64,000 nucleotides of DNA, from NCBI RefSeq assembly GCF_947498345.1, contig NZ_CANMJY010000011.1:62001-126000 (forward strand), written 5' to 3'. The notes below the pieces were generated by a model, which worked only from the letters and a program-made list of their open reading frames with translations, had not been told where the DNA came from and searched no databases. The stretch is from an uncultured Winogradskyella sp. (GTDB lineage Bacteria > Bacteroidota > Bacteroidia > Flavobacteriales > Flavobacteriaceae). Positions 26,352 to 34,739 of the stretch are shown here, one piece after another. Within the stretch, counting starts at the first letter, position 1, and each line of letters begins with the position of its first letter. The translations under genes and the position numbers were made by a program.

Positions 26352-26861
26352 ATGAAGCAGGCAGATTTTGTAAGCTTAGTGATGCCATTTAAGGATAAAG
26401 TATTTCGTTTAGCAAAACGATTACTGGTTTCTCGTGAAGAAGCTGAAGATGCTACGCAAGAGATACTGTTAAAATTATGGAGAAATAAAGAAAAAATAAG
26501 TGAGTATAAAAATGTAGAAGCTTTCTCAATGACTATGACAAAGAATTTTTGTTTAGATAGATTAAAATCTAAGCAGGCACAAAATTTAAAAATTGTTCAC
26601 AGTAATTATACTGATAACAATACGTCATTGCAAAAACAGGTTGAAACCAGAGATAGTTTAGATTGGGTATCTAAGATTATGGAAGATTTACCCGAACAAC
26701 AAAAAATAATAATACAACTAAGAGATATAGAACAATACGACTTTGCTGAAATTGCTAAAATGTTGGATATGAATGAGACAGCAATCCGTGTTAACTTATC
26801 GAGAGCAAGAAAAGCAATAAGAGAAAAATTAACTAATACACATCGCTATGGTATTAAATAA
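26352..26861 (+). CDS. ECF-type RNA polymerase sigma factor
   Basis: A 169-residue sigma-70 family factor with only regions 2 and 4, the ECF layout. Region 2 contains AEDATQEILLKLWRN (core binding and -10 recognition). Region 4 contains LPEQQKIIIQLRDIEQYDFAEIAKML and the recognition helix NETAIRVNLSRARKAIRE. It overlaps the next gene by 14 bases and has an ECF-like promoter in front, so it probably activates its own operon. Confidence 0.93.
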   Translation: MKQADFVSLVMPFKDKVFRLAKRLLVSREEAEDATQEILLKLWRNKEKISEYKNVEAFSMTMTKNFCLDRLKSKQAQNLKIVHSNYTDNNTSLQKQVETRDSLDWVSKIMEDLPEQQKIIIQLRDIEQYDFAEIAKMLDMNETAIRVNLSRARKAIREKLTNTHRYGIK

Positions 26862-27339
26862 TATAGAAAAGTTACTGGAAAAGTATAACAATGCTGAGAC
26901 TACATTGCAAGAAGAAGCGCAATTGCGAACCTATTTTGCAAGTGAAGATGTAGCACCGCATTTAGAACATTACAAGCCAATGTTCTTATATTTTTCGAAA
27001 TCGCAACAAGAGCAGTACACAAAAGACGTTCCTTTAAAACCTAAGAACACAAAATTGTATCAATGGATTTCTGTCGCAGCTGTAGCTGTTCTTATGCTTG
27101 GAATATTTATTCCTAATTGGAATAGTGGTCCAAAAACTTTAGCTGATTACCCTCCAGAAGATCAAGAAATGTATTTAGAAGCAAAAGCAGCTTTAGCTAT
27201 GCTTTCTGATAAGTTCAACGATGGAACTTCTAGTATTAATGCTTTGGGTTTGGCTTCTGAAAACTTCAATGTTGGTTTGGAAAAAGTCAGCCACGTTGCA
27301 GAATTTAGTAAAACAACAAACAAATTATTAAAGAATTAA
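26848..27339 (+). CDS. Probable anti-sigma factor, single-pass membrane protein
   Basis: A 163-residue protein with a charged N-terminal helical part (1-75) and one membrane span (about 76-95, ISVAAVAVLMLGIFIP). An extracytoplasmic tail follows, containing a conserved-looking YPPEDQEMYLEAKAALAML. No zinc-binding HxxxCxxC motif is present, so it is not a ZAS-type anti-sigma. The role is inferred from topology and from its overlap with the sigma gene; no domain signature was recognised. Confidence 0.75.
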   Translation: MVLNNIEKLLEKYNNAETTLQEEAQLRTYFASEDVAPHLEHYKPMFLYFSKSQQEQYTKDVPLKPKNTKLYQWISVAAVAVLMLGIFIPNWNSGPKTLADYPPEDQEMYLEAKAALAMLSDKFNDGTSSINALGLASENFNVGLEKVSHVAEFSKTTNKLLKN

Positions 27340-27364
27340 AAACAAAAATTAAAAACAAGGAATT

Positions 27365-27931
27365 ATGAAAAAAGTAATTTTAATCGTCGCAGTAATGCTA
27401 ATGTCATTTACATCATTTAGTCAAAGTGTATTTGATAGGTTTGAAGATTTAGAAGGAGTAACTTCAGTTATTTTAAACCAAAAAATGTTTAAGATGTTAG
27501 CTACTATAGGTGTAGATATTGATGATCCTGAAATGAAAGAATATGTACAGATGGCTAAGAGTATTACAGGTTTTAAAGTGTTTACTACCGATGATAAAGG
27601 GATATCAACAGATATGAAAGCTACGGTAACTAAGTATTTAAAATCGTCTGATCTTGAAGAACTAATGCGTATTAAGGATGGTGATCAAACAGTTAAATTC
27701 TATGTTAAAGAAGGCAAGGACGAAAACCATGTTAAAGAGCTTTTAATGTTTATTACCGGGCTTAAACAAATGACTGGAGGAGAAGTTAAAATTAATGGCG
27801 AAAAACGTGAGTTTGAAACCGTTATTATGACATTAACTGGTGATATAGATTTAAGACAGGTTTCTAAAATTGCAAATCAAATTGATATGCCAGGTGGTGA
27901 GCAATTAAAAAAAGCAGGAAAGAAAAATTAA
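27365..27931 (+). CDS. DUF4252 secreted protein
   Basis: A 188-residue protein with a signal peptide (cleavage near TSFSQ). The body matches DUF4252, with the motif VFDRFEDLEGVTSVILNQKM at its start and the late MTLTGDIDLRQVSKIANQ. Function unknown; probably periplasmic. It is the third gene of the ECF operon, 25 bases after the anti-sigma gene, and is followed 6 bases later by a second DUF4252 gene. Confidence 0.82.
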   Translation: MKKVILIVAVMLMSFTSFSQSVFDRFEDLEGVTSVILNQKMFKMLATIGVDIDDPEMKEYVQMAKSITGFKVFTTDDKGISTDMKATVTKYLKSSDLEELMRIKDGDQTVKFYVKEGKDENHVKELLMFITGLKQMTGGEVKINGEKREFETVIMTLTGDIDLRQVSKIANQIDMPGGEQLKKAGKKN

Positions 27932-27937
27932 GAACTA

Positions 27938-28480
27938 ATGATACAATCAATCAAAAAATTAACAGCAGTGTTGTTTTTGGTTGCAGCTTTTACGAGTTGC
28001 AACCAAGGACCAACATTACAAACTTATTATGTAGATAATCAGGAAAAAAGTGGTTTTGTGTCTGTAGATGCACCAACAAGCTTATTGAATGTTGAAGATA
28101 TTGAAATGACCGAAGAACAACGAGAAGCTTATGAGTCTGTTGATAAACTTAACGTGCTTGCTTTTAGATTGTCTCAAGATAATTATGAAGAATACGAGGT
28201 AGAATTACAGAAGGTAAAAGTTATCTTAAAAGATACTAAGTATGAAGAGTTAATTAGAGGGTCCACAAAAGAAGGAAAGTTTGTCGTGAAATTCTTAGGC
28301 GAATCAGAAACAAGTATAGATGAGCTTATCGTGTTTGGAAATTCAAACGATAAAGGTTTTGCTATCGTGAGAGTATTAGGTGATAATATGAATGCCGCAA
28401 AACTTATGAAGTTGTCTGATGTTATAGAAAATGCAAATGTAGATGAAGGTCAACTGGGTCTTTTAAAAGACTTTTTTTAA
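27938..28480 (+). CDS. DUF4252 lipoprotein
   Basis: A 180-residue lipoprotein with lipobox FTSC (Cys21). It shares the DUF4252 layout with its upstream neighbour (YYVDNQEKSGFVSVD start, then an EYEVELQKVKVIL middle) but is diverged, so the two look like an old tandem duplication with different anchoring. As the fourth gene of the ECF operon it may be a target or sensor in the envelope response. Function unknown. Confidence 0.8.
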   Translation: MIQSIKKLTAVLFLVAAFTSCNQGPTLQTYYVDNQEKSGFVSVDAPTSLLNVEDIEMTEEQREAYESVDKLNVLAFRLSQDNYEEYEVELQKVKVILKDTKYEELIRGSTKEGKFVVKFLGESETSIDELIVFGNSNDKGFAIVRVLGDNMNAAKLMKLSDVIENANVDEGQLGLLKDFF

Positions 28481-28511
28481 ATAAACTGACAATTATTTAA
28501 AATGTTAATGT

Positions 28512-28548
28512 AAATCGTTCTGGAGTTAATCTTCAGGGCGATTTTTTT
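28512..28548. terminator. Terminator after the ECF operon
   Basis: AAATCGTTCTGGAG pairs with CTTCAGGGCGATTT with G-U pairs, a 5-base loop and a T-run. It overlaps the 3' end of the minus-strand gene at 28526. Confidence 0.72.
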
Positions 28549-28732
28549 TGTTGTCGTTTTTTAAAGCATAGCTTATAGCTATAAGTAGTAAAACACCAAA
28601 ACAGGTAAACAACAAGGCTTTTACTATAAAGTAATCTAGTATTTCAAATAAGCCAGCAACAAAAAAACCAATGGTGATCACACCTACAAAGCTTAATGTT
28701 ATTGAGTTTTTACCTAAAGGGAAGATTTTCAT
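28526..28732 (-). CDS. Small two-span membrane protein
   Basis: A 68-residue protein with two hydrophobic segments (about 12-30 and 34-55) and a Lys/Asn/Asp-rich tail. No family recognised. It lies 12 bases after purB in the same direction and could be co-transcribed. The coding assignment rests on clean topology and position, not on homology. Confidence 0.55.
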   Translation of the reverse strand: MKIFPLGKNSITLSFVGVITIGFFVAGLFEILDYFIVKALLFTCFGVLLLIAISYALKNDNKKNRPED

Positions 28733-28744
28733 TAGATTTTAAGT

Positions 28745-30088
28745 TTAAATGCCTGTGTAATTACTTGGCGAGATTGCTTTCAATTCAGACTTAATAGTGT
28801 CAGAAACCTCTAATGTATCAATAAAATTTGAAATAGACATTTCTGTAATCGCTTCATTTGTACGTGTTAATCCTTTCAGTGCCTCATAAGGGTTAGGATA
28901 ACCTTCTCGTCTTAGAATAGTTTGTATGGCTTCTGCAACAACAGCCCAATTGTTTTCTAAGTCTTGCTTAAATTTGGCTTCATTTAATAATAATTTACCT
29001 AAACCTTTTAATGTAGATTTAAAACCAATAAGGGTATGACCAAATGGCACACCAACATTTCTTAAAACAGTACTATCTGTTAAATCACGTTGTAATCTTG
29101 AAACAGGTAATTTGGCCGATAAATGTTCAAAAATAGCATTAGCAATTCCTAAATTCCCTTCACTGTTTTCAAAATCGATAGGATTTACTTTATGCGGCAT
29201 AGCAGAGCTACCAACTTCTCCCTTTTTTATTTTTTGTTTAAAGTAGTCCATAGAAACGTAGGTCCAAACATCTCTATTTAAATCTATAATAATGGTATTA
29301 ATGCGCTTTAAGGCATCAAACAAAGCAGCCATGTGGTCATAATGCTCAATTTGTGTGGTTGGAAAAGAGTGTTGTAAACCAAGCTTTTCTTGTACAAATT
29401 TGGTTCCAAAGGCCTTCCAGTTTATATTAGGGTAAGCCACTTTATGAGCATTAAAGTTTCCTGTAGCGCCACCAAATTTTGCAGCACCTGGTATGTCGTT
29501 TAATAAGTTAAACTGTTCTTTTAAACGAACAGTAAACACATCGATTTCTTTACCAAGTCTTGTAGGAGATGCAGGTTGACCATGTGTTCTTGCGAGCATT
29601 GGTATTGATTCCCATTCTTTTGCTAAGCCTTCAATTTTCTCTAATAAGCTAAAGTATTCGGGCACATAGACATCGTTCATAGCTTCTTTAATACTCAAAG
29701 GAATCGCCGTATTGTTAATATCTTGTGATGTTAATCCGAAATGAATAAATTCTTTGTAATCCGACAGACTTAGAGCATCAAACTTTTCTTTGATAAAATA
29801 TTCTACAGCTTTAACATCGTGATTAGTAACCTTTTCGATGTCTTTAATTGCTGCAGCATCTATTGGAGTAAAATTCTTATAGATGGTTCTTAAATCTTTA
29901 AATACAGCACTAGAAATAGATTTTAATTGCGGAAGTGGCAATTCGCATAGTGCAATAAAGTATTCAATTTCTACCAAAACACGATATTTAATCAATGCTT
30001 CCTCAGAAAAATAGTTACCTAAAGTTGAGACTTTAGATCTGTATCGACCATCTATTGGTGAAATTGCGCTAAGCTGTGTAAGTGCCAT
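28745..30088 (-). CDS. purB: Adenylosuccinate lyase
   Basis: Catalyses two steps of purine synthesis: SAICAR to AICAR, and adenylosuccinate to AMP. It has 447 residues, typical of the PurB form found in E. coli and Bacteroidota. The N-terminus reads LSAISPIDGRY. The superfamily signature GSSAMPHKVNP with the mobile catalytic Ser lies near residue 295, and TSQDINNTA near residue 120. The HEAT-like gene upstream on the same strand ends 104 bases before it. Confidence 0.97.
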   Translation of the reverse strand: MALTQLSAISPIDGRYRSKVSTLGNYFSEEALIKYRVLVEIEYFIALCELPLPQLKSISSAVFKDLRTIYKNFTPIDAAAIKDIEKVTNHDVKAVEYFIKEKFDALSLSDYKEFIHFGLTSQDINNTAIPLSIKEAMNDVYVPEYFSLLEKIEGLAKEWESIPMLARTHGQPASPTRLGKEIDVFTVRLKEQFNLLNDIPGAAKFGGATGNFNAHKVAYPNINWKAFGTKFVQEKLGLQHSFPTTQIEHYDHMAALFDALKRINTIIIDLNRDVWTYVSMDYFKQKIKKGEVGSSAMPHKVNPIDFENSEGNLGIANAIFEHLSAKLPVSRLQRDLTDSTVLRNVGVPFGHTLIGFKSTLKGLGKLLLNEAKFKQDLENNWAVVAEAIQTILRREGYPNPYEALKGLTRTNEAITEMSISNFIDTLEVSDTIKSELKAISPSNYTGI

Positions 30089-30192
30089 TTGCTGTAAAAT
30101 TTTGAAGCATCAAAGATAATGAAGTTAGTTAAGAGTTGTGAGCTATAAGTCAAGAGTTTTTTGCTTAGTTATTAACTTTAAACTTATGATAA

Positions 30193-30756
30193 TTATTGAC
30201 GGATTTTTTTCAAAATATGCCGAGCTCTGGCTTTAAACCCAGAACTTTGCATTGAGAAATCGCGCTCTAAGATCATTGCTAACTCAGGATGTATCCAATC
30301 GTATTCATTACCTAATAAGTAGAGCGCATTCATAGAGTAGGCCTTAGGTGCTATTTTTTCGTCGTTTATCATCCAGTCAAAGCAAGCTTCAATAATTTTT
30401 TCTTTATGAACCTCTTTAAGATGATGTTTTATTTTATGATCTGCTTTAGAGTAATAAGCTTTTATCAAATATTCACAGACTTTTGCAACTGGTCGTACAG
30501 CAGAGTCTAAATGTACTTTAGAAATATTTTTGGTAAACTTGTCGAGATTAGGTATAATTTCCTCAAGTTTTTCACCGCACATAAATTCAAAAACCCAAGC
30601 TGCTCTACACGAAATTTTATCATCTACATCAAATAATATTTCTAATAACGGAGTTACTAACTCAGGATTATCAATAATCAGATTGGCATAATGCAATCGT
30701 TTTTCGCGAGAGTGATTAACATAATTTAATTCGTTGTAAAGTTCTGCCTTTGTCAA
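30193..30756 (-). CDS. HEAT/ARM-like helical protein of unknown function
   Basis: A 187-residue all-helical cytoplasmic protein. Helix pairs such as NPELVTPLLEILFDVDDKISCRAAWVFE and PKAYSMNALYLLGNEYDWIHPEL resemble HEAT or ARM repeats, which bind protein or nucleic acid. There is no catalytic motif. It precedes purB on the same strand. Its position next to purB is a possible link, but I cannot name a partner. Confidence 0.7.
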   Translation of the reverse strand: MTKAELYNELNYVNHSREKRLHYANLIIDNPELVTPLLEILFDVDDKISCRAAWVFEFMCGEKLEEIIPNLDKFTKNISKVHLDSAVRPVAKVCEYLIKAYYSKADHKIKHHLKEVHKEKIIEACFDWMINDEKIAPKAYSMNALYLLGNEYDWIHPELAMILERDFSMQSSGFKARARHILKKIRQ

Positions 30757-30795
30757 TAGAAAATTCTTAATTTAGAGCCTTAAAATTAATCAAAA

Positions 30796-31269
30796 ATGAA
30801 GATTCTAAAAAAACTCGCACTGCTACTTTTAGTGGTTTTTATAATTATGCAATTTTTTGGACCAAATAAGAATGATGGTAACATTGTTTCGGTCAATGCA
30901 TTTTTTGTGGATACCAATCCACCAGAAGACGTAAAAGTGGTTTTAAAAAATGCTTGCTTAGACTGCCATAGCGATCATACACGTTACCCTTGGTATAATG
31001 CTATTACACCTGTTAACTATTGGTTAGATAGTCACATTGACCATGGTAAAGGACATTTTAATGCATCTAAATGGGAGGACTACTCAGATAAGAAAAAAGA
31101 CCATAAGCTTGAAGAGTTGATTGAAATGGTTGAAGCTAAATCCATGCCATTGGCCAGCTATACTTGGACACATGGTGATGCCAAGTTATCACAAGAACAA
31201 ATTGATGCAATGGTATCCTGGGCTAAAGTAGCACGTATAAAATATTCATTTTTAAAAGAACCACAATAA
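30796..31269 (+). CDS. Haem-binding domain protein (single CxxCH)
   Basis: A 157-residue protein with an N-terminal membrane anchor or signal segment (residues 6-20). It has one c-type haem motif, CLDCH, near residue 55, followed by TRYPWYNAITPVNYWLDSHIDHGK. This pattern matches the small Haem_bd family of Bacteroidota. A late Met in KSMPL is a candidate distal ligand. It probably acts in periplasmic electron transfer or haem sensing. Single gene, divergent from the HEAT-like gene. Confidence 0.83.
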   Translation: MKILKKLALLLLVVFIIMQFFGPNKNDGNIVSVNAFFVDTNPPEDVKVVLKNACLDCHSDHTRYPWYNAITPVNYWLDSHIDHGKGHFNASKWEDYSDKKKDHKLEELIEMVEAKSMPLASYTWTHGDAKLSQEQIDAMVSWAKVARIKYSFLKEPQ

Positions 31270-31305
31270 TTCGTTTACAATGCAGTGAACAATTAGTAGT
31301 AGGTT

Positions 31306-32541
31306 ATGGGTTTGAAAAAAATATTAATCATAGGACTGGTTTGGCCAGAACCTAAAAGTTCTGCTGCTGGTAGCCGAATGTTACAACTGGTTCAGCAATT
31401 TCTGAATCAAGATTGTGAAATTACGTTTGTTTGCGCTGCAAAAGTTTCAAATAATACTTACGATTTATCCCAATTGGGAGTAAATACACGTAATGTATTA
31501 TTAAATAACAATTCATTTGATGACTTTGTTTTTACTTTAAAACCAGATGTGGTTATGTTCGATAGGTTTATGACCGAAGAGCAATATGGTTGGCGCGTCG
31601 CTGAACAATGTCCTAATGCTTTACGCATATTAGATACTGAAGATTTTCACGGCTTAAGAAAAGCCAGACAATTAGCATTAAAAGAAAATACTGAGGTTTC
31701 AATTAAACATTTGCATAACGATACTACAAAGCGCGAAATAGCCAGTATCTATCGTTGCGATTTAAGTTTAATGATTTCTGAAGTCGAAATAGAATTATTA
31801 ACAAAGTCATTTAAAATTGATGCAAGCTTACTCTATTATTTACCATTTTTACTAGAACCCGTTGAGGAAGAATCAATAGATAAGTTACCAACTTTTGAAG
31901 AAAGACAACATTTTGTAACCATCGGTAATTTTTTGCATCCACCAAATTACGATGCGGTTTTATATCTTAAACAAACGATTTGGCCATTGATTAGAAAACA
32001 ATTACCAAAAGTTGAATTGCATAGTTATGGAGCTTACGAATCTCAAAAAGTAACACAGTTACATAACAAAAAGGAAGGCTTCTTAATTAAAGGTTTTGCA
32101 AAAAATGTCAATGAAGTAATGCAAAATGCAAAAGTATGTCTGGCTCCAATACGTTTTGGTGCGGGATTAAAAGGAAAACTAGTCGATGCTATGCAAAATG
32201 GTACTCCATGTCTAATGTCTGGTATTGCTGCTGAAGGGATGTTTGGTAATATAGATATACCAGGTTTTGTTGAAGACAATGCAGAAGCATTTGTCCAAAA
32301 AGCTACGAAGCTTTATTCTGATTCTGAAATTTGGAAAAACAAACAGCAAAATGGATTTAAAGTAATAGCACAACGATTTAATACATCTGATTTTGAAAGT
32401 GCATTTTTTAATAAGATTGAAGCACTAAAAGAAAATTTACAAAGACATCGCCAAAATAATTTTATAGGAAATTTATTATACTACCAAACACTACTGAGTA
32501 CCAAGTATATGAGTAAATGGATAGAGGAAAAGAATCGGTAA
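31306..32541 (+). CDS. Glycosyltransferase (GT4-like)
   Basis: A 411-residue cytoplasmic protein with the GT-B two-domain layout. The first domain starts ILIIGLVWPEPKSSAAGSRM, where sugar-acceptor loops lie. The second, from about residue 205, has FVTIGNFLHPPNYDAVLYLK and the nucleotide-sugar region APIRFGAGLKGKLVDAMQNGTP, including the Glu-less variant of the EX7E motif. Donor and acceptor are unknown. It is not in a polysaccharide cluster. Confidence 0.82.
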   Translation: MGLKKILIIGLVWPEPKSSAAGSRMLQLVQQFLNQDCEITFVCAAKVSNNTYDLSQLGVNTRNVLLNNNSFDDFVFTLKPDVVMFDRFMTEEQYGWRVAEQCPNALRILDTEDFHGLRKARQLALKENTEVSIKHLHNDTTKREIASIYRCDLSLMISEVEIELLTKSFKIDASLLYYLPFLLEPVEEESIDKLPTFEERQHFVTIGNFLHPPNYDAVLYLKQTIWPLIRKQLPKVELHSYGAYESQKVTQLHNKKEGFLIKGFAKNVNEVMQNAKVCLAPIRFGAGLKGKLVDAMQNGTPCLMSGIAAEGMFGNIDIPGFVEDNAEAFVQKATKLYSDSEIWKNKQQNGFKVIAQRFNTSDFESAFFNKIEALKENLQRHRQNNFIGNLLYYQTLLSTKYMSKWIEEKNR

Positions 32542-32579
32542 ATAGTTAATTATCCATTAAATAAAATCGTATATAATAT

Positions 32580-32634
32580 TTGTGAAATTTAAAAATGTAA
32601 AGTATATTTGTCATATAGTAAAAATAATTTTACT
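32580..32634 (+). promoter_or_regulatory. Promoter and operator-like repeat before the membrane protein/HTH pair
   Basis: TTG at 32580-32582, a 20-base spacer, and the -7 box TATATTTG at 32603-32610. Just downstream, AGTAAAA (32617-32623) and TTTTACT (32628-32634) form an inverted repeat with a 4-base spacer, at the expected transcription start. It is a plausible binding site for the HTH protein of this operon. Confidence 0.55.
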
Positions 32635-32658
32635 TAATATAAAACATATTTGTCAATT

Positions 32659-33108
32659 ATGAATACAGAAAGCTATATGCAAAAAGAGCAACGTGCTCTG
32701 CAAAAATTAATCAATTTTAGATTACCACATCGGTTTATGACCATTGGTATTATAATTTGTATAACAACAGTATTTTTAATGTTTCTTAGAGAAACCTTAT
32801 TTGGTGAAGAGTCATTAATCATTAGAGATACACTGCAAAAATCTTTATTAATTGGTATGCTGATCATGTCCATAACCCGAAGTAGAGAGGAAGACGAAAT
32901 GATTGTACAATTACGTATGCAATCTTATGCTTGGGCATTTATTACTGGTGTTTTATATGCTTTAATAATGCCATATGTAGAATTTGGAGTGTCTAGTGTT
33001 GTTAATGGAGATAATGAAACCTTTAAAAATTTAGGTGACTTTCAGGTTTTATTGTTTATGCTTATGGTGCAGTTGATGTGTTATCATGTTTTAAAACGCC
33101 ATAGATAA
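32659..33108 (+). CDS. Membrane protein paired with an XRE regulator
   Basis: A 149-residue protein with about four hydrophobic spans. I start it at the ATG at 32659; a TTG nine bases upstream is less likely. The region between spans two and three (TRSREEDEMIVQLRMQSYAWAF) is a charged cytoplasmic loop seen in small membrane proteins encoded next to short XRE regulators. Function unknown. Its stop shares a base with the start of the HTH gene, so the two are translationally linked. Confidence 0.75.
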   Translation: MNTESYMQKEQRALQKLINFRLPHRFMTIGIIICITTVFLMFLRETLFGEESLIIRDTLQKSLLIGMLIMSITRSREEDEMIVQLRMQSYAWAFITGVLYALIMPYVEFGVSSVVNGDNETFKNLGDFQVLLFMLMVQLMCYHVLKRHR

Positions 33109-33308
33109 TGCAAAATACAATCAAAGTAGAACGTGCTATTCTTAGCCTAACACAAGATGACTTAGCTAAAAAAATAGGTGTTTCCCGACAGACGATAAAC
33201 TCAATAGAGGCTAATAGATATGTGCCTTCTACTGTTTTAGCCTTAAAGCTTTCAGAGGTATTTAATAAACCTGTAAATGACTTTTTTAAATTGAGCCAAG
33301 ATGATTAG
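33108..33308 (+). CDS. Short XRE-family HTH transcription regulator
   Basis: A 66-residue single-domain DNA-binding protein. The HTH is LTQDDLAKKIGVSRQTINSIEANRYVPS, and the C-terminus (KPVNDFFKL) is the usual ending of this short group. It has no sensor domain, so any signal would come through its membrane-protein partner. It probably represses its own operon. Confidence 0.9.
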   Translation: MQNTIKVERAILSLTQDDLAKKIGVSRQTINSIEANRYVPSTVLALKLSEVFNKPVNDFFKLSQDD

Positions 33309-33403
33309 TATAATCAATTTGATTTTTAAAATAGTATTGCATTTAATGATGACATTTTTTTAGGCCTTCGATATAATAGTGTATAACAAAAATCAACACT
33401 ATT

Positions 33404-33919
33404 ATGAAATCTAAAATTCAATCATTAATTCTTTTAGTTCTATGTCTCATTATTTCTGCCTGTTCGTCTGATGATGATGGTAACACCTCCTTAAGTCCAG
33501 AAGGTGAATGGCTCATTACTTCACTTTTAATAGAATCTTCGTTCGATTTTGATGAGGACGGAACGGCATCAAGAGATATGTTTCAGGAAACAAACTGTTA
33601 TAATGGTAATAGTATCCAATTTTTTGATAACGGCGATGTTATTATTGATGTAGATTTAGCCTATATTTTTATTGATGATAACAATCAGCATGATGTAGAA
33701 TGTCAGAACGGTTTTGGGTTGACCTCAACCTGGACTCAGAATGGTAATACCATTACTGTTGTCAATGACTTTAATGATGATAATCTGGTAGGTACTATTT
33801 CGGGCAATACGATTACACTTACTATTGAAGATGGTTTTGAAGTAGAATTTTATGATGCTGTAAATGATGATGTTATTATAATGGATGAAGACTTTACCAT
33901 TATATTTACAAAAATGTAA
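33404..33919 (+). CDS. Lipoprotein with lipocalin-like body
   Basis: A 171-residue lipoprotein with lipobox ISAC (Cys20), then SSDDDGN, the acidic tether common on surface lipoproteins of Bacteroidota. The body (about 30-171) reads SPEGEWLITSL and continues as a small all-beta domain of the lipocalin-like group, strongly acidic. No ligand is indicated. The gene is alone on the plus strand and ends 6 bases before the sirtuin stop. Confidence 0.75.
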   Translation: MKSKIQSLILLVLCLIISACSSDDDGNTSLSPEGEWLITSLLIESSFDFDEDGTASRDMFQETNCYNGNSIQFFDNGDVIIDVDLAYIFIDDNNQHDVECQNGFGLTSTWTQNGNTITVVNDFNDDNLVGTISGNTITLTIEDGFEVEFYDAVNDDVIIMDEDFTIIFTKM

Positions 33920-33925
33920 ATTACT

Positions 33926-34603
33926 TTAGCTTAAAATATCAAGCATATCTCTCATGCCTGCTGTAGCAGTTTTTGCAATGACTTTAATATTAGTATTGTT
34001 AACTACAGCAGGTTTAGGGTCAATATAATAAATAGTAGTATCTGGTTGCACATAATTGATTAAACCAGCTGCAGGATAAACTTGCATACTTGTACCAATT
34101 ATAACAAGAATATCTGCAGCATAACAAACTTTTACCGCAATATCTATCATAGGGACATCTTCACCAAACCATACAATATGTGGTCTTAGTTGGTGTCCTT
34201 TTTCGCAGGTATCGCCTAAGTTAAGATCTTCTGTCCAATCTTTTATATTATTAGGATTTCCTGTACTTCTCACTTTTAATAATTCACCATGAAGATGTAA
34301 TACATCACTACTACCAGCCCGCTCATGTAAATCATCTACATTTTGTGTAATTATGGTGACTTTATAATCTGTTTCCAGTTTTGCTAAATCTTTATGTGCC
34401 TGGTTAGATTCTACAGTTTTTAGCTGTCGCCTTCTTTGGTTGTAAAAATCTAAAACCAATTCAGGATTATTTCTAAAACCATCAGGCGAAGCAACTTGCA
34501 TTACATCGTGGCCTTCCCAAAGTCCATCGTGGTCTCTAAACGTTTTTACTCCGCTTTCGGCACTAATACCAGCTCCGGTTAATACTACAACATGTTTTTT
34601 CAT
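33926..34603 (-). CDS. cobB: NAD-dependent protein deacylase, class III sirtuin
   Basis: A 225-residue Sir2 protein with GAGISAESGVKTFRD, TQNVDDLH and catalytic His105 in LHLHGEL. Tyr54 and Arg57 (FYNQRR) are the class III residues that favour succinyl or malonyl lysine over acetyl lysine. The zinc module is unusual: between the HGEL motif and RPHIVWFGE only one Cys (Cys133) remains where most family members have two or four. Structural zinc is therefore probably absent. Cytoplasmic. Confidence 0.9.
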   Translation of the reverse strand: MKKHVVVLTGAGISAESGVKTFRDHDGLWEGHDVMQVASPDGFRNNPELVLDFYNQRRRQLKTVESNQAHKDLAKLETDYKVTIITQNVDDLHERAGSSDVLHLHGELLKVRSTGNPNNIKDWTEDLNLGDTCEKGHQLRPHIVWFGEDVPMIDIAVKVCYAADILVIIGTSMQVYPAAGLINYVQPDTTIYYIDPKPAVVNNTNIKVIAKTATAGMRDMLDILS

Positions 34604-34739
34604 ATACTAAAAATAATCAATTTTATGTCAGAAGAAAAAGAGAAAACTCAAGAATCTATTCTTAATTTTTGAGAAACTACACTTCGTTTGTAATAACATA
34701 AATTTGTACTTTGGCGTTATCCTTGCATAGTATTATAGT

